Below are positions 1-5,330 of a DNA stretch of 8,466 nt, in pieces. The position numbers were made by a program, and so were the translations under genes. This DNA comes from Gp6-AA40 sp046765795 (lineage in GTDB: Bacteria > Acidobacteriota > Vicinamibacteria > Vicinamibacterales > UBA2999). The stretch spans positions 1 to 8,466 of the forward strand of contig JBKPRH010000117.1 of the NCBI GenBank assembly GCA_046765795.1. Direction: 5' to 3'. Numbering within the stretch: position 1 is the stretch's first letter; every line of letters starts with the position of its first letter. The notes beneath the pieces are model-generated. The model searched no databases, was not told the origin of the DNA, and saw only the letters and a program-made list of their open reading frames with translations.

Positions 1-263
1 AGGAACGCGGCAACCGCACGACGCTCGGCGGAGCTCAGCGTCGCGCCCTGACGACGCATGCTGAACGAACTCAGCGCAGTGTCGATCGCCTCGGGCTCCA
101 TCCCGCGCAGCGCTTCACGGTTCGGCGCACGCGGGATCGACCCTTCATGGCACCCCACGCAGTGCTGCTTGTAGACGGTCTCACCGTTCGGTGCCTGTTG
201 CGCGGCCGACACCGCAGGCACGCAGAGTCCGACGAGCATGCCCAGAACGACTGTGCGCCGCAT
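1..263 (-). CDS. Secreted cytochrome c protein, N-terminal part (probable PQQ beta-propeller dehydrogenase), truncated by the window edge
   Basis: I read 87 codons from an ATG at 263 down to the left edge. The product starts with a basic MRRT head and a hydrophobic stretch ending VSAAQQ, a good Sec signal peptide of about 21 residues. A c-type haem site follows: C35-V-G-C38-H39, with M69 (SFSMRR) or M55 as possible axial ligand. In acidobacteria, short cytochrome domains reading YKQHC..CHEG.IPRAPNREAL usually sit at the front of PQQ-binding beta-propeller proteins of the polyvinyl-alcohol-dehydrogenase type. The propeller itself would lie outside the window, so that part is inference. The start is supported by a perfect AAGGAGG four bases upstream. 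It is the last visible gene of the minus-strand run, 15 bp after the PTPS gene. If it is a PQQ dehydrogenase it would oxidise an alcohol or aldehyde in the periplasm. A plain monohaem cytochrome cannot be excluded. Confidence 0.75.
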   Translation of the reverse strand, partial: MRRTVVLGMLVGLCVPAVSAAQQAPNGETVYKQHCVGCHEGSIPRAPNREALRGMEPEAIDTALSSFSMRRQGATLSSAERRAVAAF

Positions 264-267
264 ACGG

Positions 268-286
268 CCTCCTTGGAGTCAGGAGG
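268..286 (-). promoter_or_regulatory. Strong Shine-Dalgarno site that can pair with the end of the upstream gene
   Basis: On the minus strand the ribosome binding site AAGGAGG (274-268) precedes the cytochrome ATG by 4 bases. Its AGGAGG (273-268) is exactly complementary to CCTCCT (286-281), which forms the last two Ser codons and the first base of the stop codon of the PTPS gene. This gives a 6-bp GC-rich stem with a 7-base loop. Such a stem would hide the binding site unless a ribosome finishing the PTPS gene opens it, so the arrangement suggests translational coupling. The pairing is seen; the function is inferred, and a purine-rich site facing CCTCC can occur by chance. Confidence 0.45.
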
Positions 287-779
287 ACAATCCTACGCGA
301 TACACGGCGGACTGGCCGAAGTTCTCCTCGACCTCCATCTCGATCGCCGTCAGGCCTTTGGCGCCGAGCTTCTGCAGCTCACCCTGGAGCCGCTCGGTGA
401 GCATCTGCGCCAGCATTTCGACCGTCGTGTTCGGGATCGGCAGCAGCGCACAGTCACGCCGCGGGAAGACATACCTCGGCTTGCCATCGACCGACACCGA
501 CACCGTCTCGCCGTCCTCAACGACCCCGACGCGGTCGCTCTTGAGCGGGAGGAGCACCAGGTGATCGATCTCGTCGCATAGCCGCTTCATGATGCGCTTC
601 AGCTCGACGAAGTCGAACACGAACCAGCTCTCCTGGTTGAGATCGCCTTCGATGGTCACGCGCGCGCGATAGTTGTGGCCGTGCAGTCCTTCGCAGCGAT
701 GCCCGGCGAACGTGATGAAGTGCGCCGAGGCGAACACCAGATAGTCTTTCGTCACCGAAACGCGGAATTCACCGCGCAT
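279..779 (-). CDS. 6-pyruvoyl-tetrahydropterin synthase / QueD family protein, probably for pterin cofactor synthesis
   Basis: The product has 166 residues and belongs to the T-fold PTPS/QueD family, which act on dihydroneopterin derivatives. The zinc ligands are H20 (ASAHF), H33 and H35 (LHGHNY). The catalytic Cys is C29 in CEGLHGH, the charge-relay pair is D72-H73, and the pterin-anchoring Glu is probably E152, eight residues before Y160. It is longer than QueD (about 120 residues) because of an insertion around residues 80-115 that contains a YVFPRRD segment. The start at 779 has a good GGAGGG site five bases upstream. It overlaps the preceding CitG-like gene by 11 bp, so the two are surely co-transcribed. 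With mch and the glutamate ligase nearby, a role in making the pterin part of tetrahydromethanopterin is more likely than queuosine synthesis, but that is inference. The adjacent Cys-Glu pair (C29-E30) leaves open a dihydroneopterin side-chain-cleaving activity. Confidence 0.9.
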   Translation of the reverse strand: MRGEFRVSVTKDYLVFASAHFITFAGHRCEGLHGHNYRARVTIEGDLNQESWFVFDFVELKRIMKRLCDEIDHLVLLPLKSDRVGVVEDGETVSVSVDGKPRYVFPRRDCALLPIPNTTVEMLAQMLTERLQGELQKLGAKGLTAIEMEVEENFGQSAVYRVGLSS

Positions 780-1635
780 GTAAACCCTCCGAGCTCACCA
801 GCGTAACGAAGATTGCGGCCGCTGTCAGGTCCGCCGTCGTGCCCGGGTTGTTCGAGTTCCTGGCATCGCGCATCGTACGGTCCATCTCCTCGACAGCCTG
901 CCGGCCCGCGGCCGAGCGAACACCACCTGCCTCGAGCACCTCTCGCGCCTGCGCCGACACCCGTTCCGCCGCAACCGCGCCGGTCCGCCGGACGATGTGC
1001 GTATCGAGAGCGCGCGCCAGCAACGACAGATACGTTTCGACGACGGCGTCGCTCCACGACAGTCCGTCAGCCCGCGCTCGCGCGAGCGCGGGCGCCCCGT
1101 GCTCGAACGTCACAGCGAACCGTGTCTCATATTCCCGAGCGATGCCGTCTCGGCCGGCGGCCAGACGCATCGCCTCGAGCAGCGTCACATCAGGTTCGCT
1201 CGCGACATCTTGCGTTTCGGATCGTCCCAGACCACCTGGACTCACGCGGCGAATCGCCGCGTAGACATCACGCGCGTCCTCCACCGTTGTCTCCTCGAGC
1301 AGGCGGTGCAACGCTCCGCGCAACTCACCGCCACCGCCCCTGGTCGCCGCTTTCGCGAGCGGCGCGAGCAACAGCACGATGCCGAGGTTGGTGTTGGTCT
1401 TCGACCAGCATGCCGTCATCTCAATCGCCTGCCGAATCGTCGCGCCAAGCGACTGGTCGGCGACGCGTGTGAACGCTGGTCCGATGGCGACAGCGCTGGT
1501 CAGGAAATCCTCGTAGGTGAGATCGGCGAAGTGACGGCCCGGCGAGACATTGCCTGGCTTCGGCGCGCTCACTTCCAGCAAACACGCCAACTGTGCGAGG
1601 GCGGCAATATCGGCCGCCGTGCGAACGGTAGTCAT
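769..1635 (-). CDS. CitG/MdcB-like protein (triphosphoribosyl-dephospho-CoA synthase family) of the H4MPT-cluster type
   Basis: The product has 288 residues and is all-helical in character. Family motifs are visible: EVSAPKPGNVSPG (21-33), F44-L-T-S, TNTNLGIVLLLAPL (80-93) and NPGTTADLTAAAIF (263-276). Classic CitG/MdcB join ATP and dephospho-CoA to make the prosthetic-group precursor of citrate lyase or malonate decarboxylase, and they carry an NTHKG-type second motif. Here it reads NTNLG, and no lyase or decarboxylase gene is in view. Divergent CitG-like genes are known companions of H4MPT/methylofuran C1 genes in methylotrophic bacteria, where the exact reaction is not settled as far as I know. 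The gene starts inside the stop of the ATP-grasp gene (ATGA, 4-bp overlap) and ends inside the PTPS gene (11 bp), so it is the middle of a tightly coupled operon. Family membership is secure; the substrate is unknown. Confidence 0.85.
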   Translation of the reverse strand: MTTVRTAADIAALAQLACLLEVSAPKPGNVSPGRHFADLTYEDFLTSAVAIGPAFTRVADQSLGATIRQAIEMTACWSKTNTNLGIVLLLAPLAKAATRGGGGELRGALHRLLEETTVEDARDVYAAIRRVSPGGLGRSETQDVASEPDVTLLEAMRLAAGRDGIAREYETRFAVTFEHGAPALARARADGLSWSDAVVETYLSLLARALDTHIVRRTGAVAAERVSAQAREVLEAGGVRSAAGRQAVEEMDRTMRDARNSNNPGTTADLTAAAIFVTLVSSEGLHAR

Positions 1636-2534
1636 TCCACTTCTTCGACGATCAGGTCACGCACGGCTTTCACGCGTGCGACGAGGTGACCGACGATCGC
1701 ACCGGCGACATCGATGCCCGTCGCCTTCTGGAATCCTTCCCACCCCGGAATGCCATTCACTTCGAGCACAAAGACTCGGCCGTCACGCGACGGCAGGAGA
1801 TCGACGCCCGCATAATCGGCGCCGACCGCGTTCGCGGCGCGGACCGCCAACTGCGCCCACTCGTCGGGCAGCTCGAACGGCGTCGCCGATCCGCCGATCG
1901 CGACGTTAGTGCGCCACTCGCCTTCTGGCGCACGTCGTTCGATCGCACCCAACACCGCGCCACCGACGACGAACACGCGGATGTCGCGGCCGCCGTGATC
2001 GATGACCTTCTGTATGTAGAACACCGTACGGGTCTGCTCGAGAGCGCGCACAATTCGACGAGCGACTTCCGGTTCGTTCACGCGCACCATGCCATGACCC
2101 AGCGATCCGAAGATCGGCTTGATGATGCACTCGCCCATCGTCCGGACTGCGGCCAGCGCCTCGTCCGTCTGCTCGCAGACGACGGTCTCCGGCGTCGGCA
2201 GGCCGGCGTCATGCATGAGCGCCGTCGTATAGAACTTGTCCACGCACCGCTCAATCGTCCGCGGCGAGTTCACGACCAGCACACCACGATCTTCGATCCA
2301 GTGCAGCGCATCCACGCGGTAGATGACCTGTTCGAGCGAGCCCCCTGGAATGATCCTGGCGAGAACCGCGTCGGCCTCGAGGATCGGCACGGCCTCGCTG
2401 GACAGACCTCCGGGCAGCCGCCCGACCAGCTTTTCGTAAGGAAGAACCACGCCCGCGTGGCCATGCTCAGCCAGAGCCCGGCACAACTCGTCGGTGTGCC
2501 AGCCAGTACGGGCGCTCAAAATCGCAACGTGCAT
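1632..2534 (-). CDS. ATP-grasp alpha-L-glutamate ligase, RimK/MptN family
   Basis: The product has 300 residues, normal for RimK-type ligases, which add L-glutamate to an acceptor carboxylate using ATP through an acyl-phosphate. After an N-terminal pre-ATP domain (about 1-95) comes the ATP-grasp fold: D99-K100, the nucleotide-binding IIKPIFGSLGHGM (137-149), RDIRVFVVGG (183-192), EWRTNVAIGG (206-215), AGVDLL (242-247) and the metal-binding VLEVNGIPGWEGF (256-268), with D245, E258 and N260 as likely Mg ligands. Homologues include RimK (ribosomal protein S6), MptN (glutamate onto tetrahydromethanopterin) and related cofactor ligases. The mch gene nearby and the operon with CitG-like and PTPS genes favour glutamylation of H4MPT or of a furan cofactor tail. 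The start at 2534 has no clear ribosome binding site, but a possible promoter lies just upstream. The acceptor cannot be decided from sequence. Confidence 0.88.
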   Translation of the reverse strand: MHVAILSARTGWHTDELCRALAEHGHAGVVLPYEKLVGRLPGGLSSEAVPILEADAVLARIIPGGSLEQVIYRVDALHWIEDRGVLVVNSPRTIERCVDKFYTTALMHDAGLPTPETVVCEQTDEALAAVRTMGECIIKPIFGSLGHGMVRVNEPEVARRIVRALEQTRTVFYIQKVIDHGGRDIRVFVVGGAVLGAIERRAPEGEWRTNVAIGGSATPFELPDEWAQLAVRAANAVGADYAGVDLLPSRDGRVFVLEVNGIPGWEGFQKATGIDVAGAIVGHLVARVKAVRDLIVEEVE

Positions 2535-2543
2535 TCGATCGAT

Positions 2544-2573
2544 TCTATAGCCCAGCCAGTGAGGCGGGGTCAG
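2544..2573 (-). promoter_or_regulatory. Possible sigma-70-like promoter for the ligase-CitG-PTPS operon
   Basis: On the minus strand CTGACC (2573-2568, four of six matches to TTGACA) is followed after 18 bases by TATAGA (2549-2544, four of six matches to TATAAT). The ATG at 2534 lies only nine bases beyond the -10 box, and no Shine-Dalgarno sequence is present. The transcript would therefore be nearly leaderless. Matches are moderate, so this is a weak call. Confidence 0.25.
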
Positions 2574-2594
2574 GCGGGGTCTAAAGACCCGCCT
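2562..2594. repeat. Tandem 10-mer and palindrome in the divergent spacer
   Basis: The 10-mer AGGCGGGGTC occurs twice in tandem (2562-2571 and 2572-2581). The second copy forms an inverted repeat with GACCCGCCT (2586-2594) around a TAAA loop, apart from one extra G in the left arm. Palindromes of the form GGCGGGTCTnnAGACCCGCC resemble short dispersed intergenic repeats that I recall from acidobacterial genomes. The element lies between two divergent genes, so it is unlikely to be a terminator. It also covers the putative -35 box of the leftward promoter. Confidence 0.6.
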
Positions 2595-2659
2595 CTACGA
2601 ACGCCACTGTCGATCTTGGCCTTGCTCGCTCGACGTGTTGATAGAGGAGCAACCTGGCT

Positions 2660-3472
2660 ATGAAGAAGATCCTGTCGAAGGACGGCACGGCCATCGCTGT
2701 CGAACGCAACGGGCGCGGGCCGGCGTTGGTATTCGTGGACGGCGCCATGTGTTATCGGGCCTCGGGACCGAGTCAGCCGATGGCCACGGCGCTGGCCGAG
2801 CATTTCACCGTCTTCACCTACGACCGCCGCGGCCGGGGCGACAGCAGCGACAGCGGATCCTACGATGTCCAGCGTGAGGTGGACGATCTCGACGCGGTCA
2901 TCAGGGAAGCAGGCGGTCAGGCGCTCGTCCTCGGCGTGTCGTCTGGCGCCGCACTGGCGCTCGAAGCCGCCAACCGCGGCGTGCCGATCACCAGGCTGGC
3001 ACTCTATGAAGCGCCGTTTATCGTCGACAGCGCACGTCCCGCGCTTTCCGACGAATTCGTGCCACAGATGAAGGCCGCACTCGCAGCCGGCCGACGTGGC
3101 GAGGCGGTGAAGATGTTCATGAAGCTCGTTGGCGTGCCGACCATCTTCATCATGTTGATGCGCGTGATGCCGGCGTGGCCGAAGTTGACTGCAGTCGCGC
3201 ATACGCTCCCCTACGACCTGACCATCGTCGGACCGTATCAACAGGGTCGACCGCTCCCTGCGACGCGATGGAGCGGCGCGACGATGCCAACGCTGGTGAT
3301 GGATGGTGGGAAGAGCCCGGCGTGGATGAGGAACGCGACGCGTGCATTGGCTGGCGTGCTCCCCAACGCGACCTATCGCACGCTCGACGGACAGACGCAC
3401 ATGATCAAGCCGAAAGCGCTCGCGCCGCCGCTGGTCGAGTTCTTCAGGAGCGGTGCGGCTACTTCGGTTTAG
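2660..3472 (+). CDS. Alpha/beta-fold hydrolase
   Basis: The product has 270 residues and shows the alpha/beta-hydrolase plan. The motif YDRRGRGDS (54-62) follows strand 4, and the nucleophile elbow is G92-V-S94-S-G96. A cap-like segment with many Met and Phe residues spans about 135-185. PTLVMDGG (210-217) precedes the likely acid region, and the catalytic His is H247 in GQTHM. The acid may be D215, but it is not in the usual place, so I leave it open. There is no signal peptide, so the enzyme is cytoplasmic. Small enzymes of this kind act on esters, lactones or similar bonds, and the substrate cannot be told. The start follows AGAGGAG (2643-2649) with a long spacer of 10 bases. The gene lies on the opposite strand between the two parts of the H4MPT-type locus and overlaps the TonB-like gene tail to tail, so it may be a later insertion. 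Confidence 0.88.
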   Translation: MKKILSKDGTAIAVERNGRGPALVFVDGAMCYRASGPSQPMATALAEHFTVFTYDRRGRGDSSDSGSYDVQREVDDLDAVIREAGGQALVLGVSSGAALALEAANRGVPITRLALYEAPFIVDSARPALSDEFVPQMKAALAAGRRGEAVKMFMKLVGVPTIFIMLMRVMPAWPKLTAVAHTLPYDLTIVGPYQQGRPLPATRWSGATMPTLVMDGGKSPAWMRNATRALAGVLPNATYRTLDGQTHMIKPKALAPPLVEFFRSGAATSV

Positions 3473-4226
3473 CGCGTACGAACTCGATCGTGAGTCGCAG
3501 TGGGACCGCTACTGGCACGCCTCGGACCGTCGCGGCGTTCCAACGTTCGTTCTGCACTGCGGCGACGGCCGCCGCGCTGAGTTCAGGGTGCGGTGACGAC
3601 ACGACGGTCACATCTTTTATCGCACCATCAGTCTCGACACGCGTTTCGAGCACCACGGTCCCAGTGAGCGCACGCGCGCGGATGACGTCGGTCACTCGCA
3701 CATCAGGCTGGTAGTACTCCCACCCCACCGCTGGTTCAGCACCACGAACCGACTGCCTGACGGCAGCGTCACGGTCGGTCGCGAATTCCTGGACCAGAGA
3801 ATCGGGAGGGTGGTATCGCGGAACCGCCTGACTGCAATCGATGCAGACCGAGAACGTCCCGGTCACCTCCTCGATGTGCATCCGGATGTCCTGTCGAACG
3901 ACTTTCCCCTCATCGAGCGAGACTTCGATGAACGGCGCGAACTCAATCGGGACCGAGATGCTATACACGCCTGGCGGCAGCTTCTCGAATCTGTAATGGC
4001 CGGCCTTGTCCGTGTGAGTCTCGTCAGATACACCTGAACCGAACGGCCCGCTCTCGATGTACACGAGCATCCCTTCGACTGGCGCTCCTAGCGGGTCGTA
4101 GACCGTTCCGATCAGCGTCGCTTGCGACGGCTGCGCGTGCATGGGCACGACCGCAGGCGATGCGATCGACAGGAACGTCACCACGGCAAGGATGGAAATC
4201 GGACGCATGAGGAATCCGCTACGCAT
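3459..4226 (-). CDS. Secreted protein with carboxypeptidase-regulatory-like domain and TonB C-terminal domain
   Basis: The product has 255 residues from this start; an ATG at 4208 (MRPIS) is an equally good start, and neither has a clear ribosome binding site. A signal peptide ends near MHAQ (about residue 32). Residues 37-115 form a CarboxypepD-reg-like beta-sandwich: LIGTVYDPLGAPVEG, TDKAGHYRFEKLPPGVYSISV. After a linker with a CxxC pair (C128, C131) comes a TonB C-terminal domain at about 186-250, with TGTVVLETRVETDGAIKDV and AAVQNERWNAA. True TonB has an N-terminal membrane anchor and a Pro-rich linker to span the periplasm. Both are absent here, so this is probably a free periplasmic or lipid-associated protein, a form common in acidobacteria. 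It starts 16 bp after the mch stop and may be co-transcribed with it. Its 3' end overlaps the hydrolase by 14 bp. A role in outer-membrane transport is a guess. Confidence 0.85.
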   Translation of the reverse strand: MRSGFLMRPISILAVVTFLSIASPAVVPMHAQPSQATLIGTVYDPLGAPVEGMLVYIESGPFGSGVSDETHTDKAGHYRFEKLPPGVYSISVPIEFAPFIEVSLDEGKVVRQDIRMHIEEVTGTFSVCIDCSQAVPRYHPPDSLVQEFATDRDAAVRQSVRGAEPAVGWEYYQPDVRVTDVIRARALTGTVVLETRVETDGAIKDVTVVSSPHPELSAAAVAAVQNERWNAATVRGVPVAVPLRLTIEFVRAKPK

Positions 4227-4242
4227 CTTACAGTGATGGTTT

Positions 4243-5196
4243 TCAAGCGAATGACGTTCTCAACACCGCAGCATTCACGCTGCCTGCATGAAACGTACGG
4301 CCGCTGGAGACGCTGGTCAGCCACACTTCAGCCGGGCTGAAGAGCAGCGGATCGATTTTGTAGAAGTCGTTGTCGTAGCGCTTGAAGATGTCATAAAACG
4401 GCGTGCCGTAATCCGCCGATGACGATGAGGGCAGTCGCTCGGCGAGCAACGCGAGCTCCTCGTCTTCGGCGCGTACGGTGTAGCGCGCGTGTGCGCCATA
4501 CAGCACCGCATCGTTCGTACGGCCGATCGCTCGCATGTCGCTCTTCGCCACCGGTGGCAGCGGCGCAACACCGCTCGCGCTCACCACCCTTTTCACGTCG
4601 AAGCCAAGCGTGTCCATCTTGTGCAAGCCGGTCTCGATCGATCGCGCGACGATCTGCATGCCACCGGCGAGGCTCGCGGTGGGTGCGATGGCAATTGTCA
4701 GAGCGCTCGGCGCGATGCCGGCTTTCGCAGCAATCCACTTGGCCACATCGTCGGTTGGCAGCGTTCGTCCTTCGAGGACCAGCACGCCGCGCGTGACATC
4801 TTCGCCGTATCCAAGCTTGCCGAAGAGCTCTTTCTCCACGCGCGCCCGGGCGCGAAGCGGTCCTGATCCCATCGCAAAGAAGCCTTCAGGATTAATCGCC
4901 CAACCGGCGTACTGCGAGGCCATGCAGGCTTCTGCCGGATGATCGGTCCACACCTGCACACCCGACCACGTTTCGCCATCGATCGTCAGCGGCACGAGCT
5001 CGACGTGTCCGAGTCCACCCATGCACAGTTCGGTGAGGACGCGGCCCGCACCGAAACCTCCGGCGGCCTCGATGCCAGCATCGATCACGCGTGCGCCGGA
5101 GGCGAGCGTGCGCACCGCGATTCGCAGTTCGTCGGCTCGGCCGACACAGGCGTCTGCGAGTGCCCAGGCGCGCTCGTTCATCTTGAGATGTGTCAT
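4243..5196 (-). CDS. mch: Methenyltetrahydromethanopterin cyclohydrolase
   Basis: The product has 317 residues, the usual length of Mch, which hydrolyses 5,10-methenyl-H4MPT to formyl-H4MPT in the cytoplasm. This is a step of H4MPT-linked formaldehyde oxidation in methylotrophic bacteria, and of C1 reduction in methanogens. Visible signatures are AAGGFGAGRVLTELCMGGLG (44-63), the strongly conserved HPAEACMASQYAGW (86-99), APTASLAGGMQIVARSIETG (171-190), RTNDAVLYGA (226-235) and YGTPFYDIF (263-271). R185 and E188 keep the spacing of the Arg/Glu pair that I recall as catalytic in the archaeal enzyme. The start at 5196 has AAGGA about 11 bases upstream; an internal ATG at 5181 is possible but has a poorer site. 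The rest of the C1 pathway (Fhc, MtdB, Fae) is not in the window, so it must lie elsewhere if the pathway is complete. This is the most secure functional call here. Confidence 0.96.
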   Translation of the reverse strand: MTHLKMNERAWALADACVGRADELRIAVRTLASGARVIDAGIEAAGGFGAGRVLTELCMGGLGHVELVPLTIDGETWSGVQVWTDHPAEACMASQYAGWAINPEGFFAMGSGPLRARARVEKELFGKLGYGEDVTRGVLVLEGRTLPTDDVAKWIAAKAGIAPSALTIAIAPTASLAGGMQIVARSIETGLHKMDTLGFDVKRVVSASGVAPLPPVAKSDMRAIGRTNDAVLYGAHARYTVRAEDEELALLAERLPSSSSADYGTPFYDIFKRYDNDFYKIDPLLFSPAEVWLTSVSSGRTFHAGSVNAAVLRTSFA

Positions 5197-5330
5197 CTAG
5201 TGGTATGTCCTTCGTGAATGCTACCGGCCGCTCCGCTGTCGCGGCCGCGAACTCGCCGTCGGAGGCTGGCTCTTGCTATAACCCCCTCAGCAAATTCGAA
5301 CCACTAATAGCCTAGTAGAATGAGCGCCCC
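5197..5330. promoter_or_regulatory. Divergent intergenic region between mch and the amidohydrolase gene
   Basis: This 134-bp spacer must hold the promoters of both genes. It contains GC-rich CGGCCGC (5225-5231) paired with GCGGCCG (5241-5247) around a 9-base loop, on the mch-leader side. An AT-rich part at 5271-5321 includes TATAAC (5277-5282) and TAGAAT (5316-5321) on the plus strand. I found no convincing -35 partner for either, so no promoter is assigned exactly. The stem could be a leader structure for mch or simply chance in GC-rich DNA. Confidence 0.35.

Noticed and set aside
813..1689. Long plus-strand open frames opposite the CitG-like gene
   Set aside because: Their Arg/Ser/Pro-rich composition and lack of motifs mark them as shadows of the minus-strand gene.
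1686..2663. A 325-codon open frame on the plus strand opposite the glutamate ligase
   Set aside because: It is longer than the real gene but is rich in Arg, His and Asp with no recognisable domain. The minus strand has full ATP-grasp motifs, so this is a mirror frame of GC-rich coding DNA.
2570..3400. A 276-codon minus-strand frame opposite the hydrolase
   Set aside because: Low-complexity Arg/His-rich translation; the plus strand carries the hydrolase nucleophile and His motifs.
5288..5306. GGTTCGAA on the minus strand, resembling a tRNA T-loop
   Set aside because: The flanking bases do not pair into a T-stem and no anticodon arm or acceptor stem is found around it.
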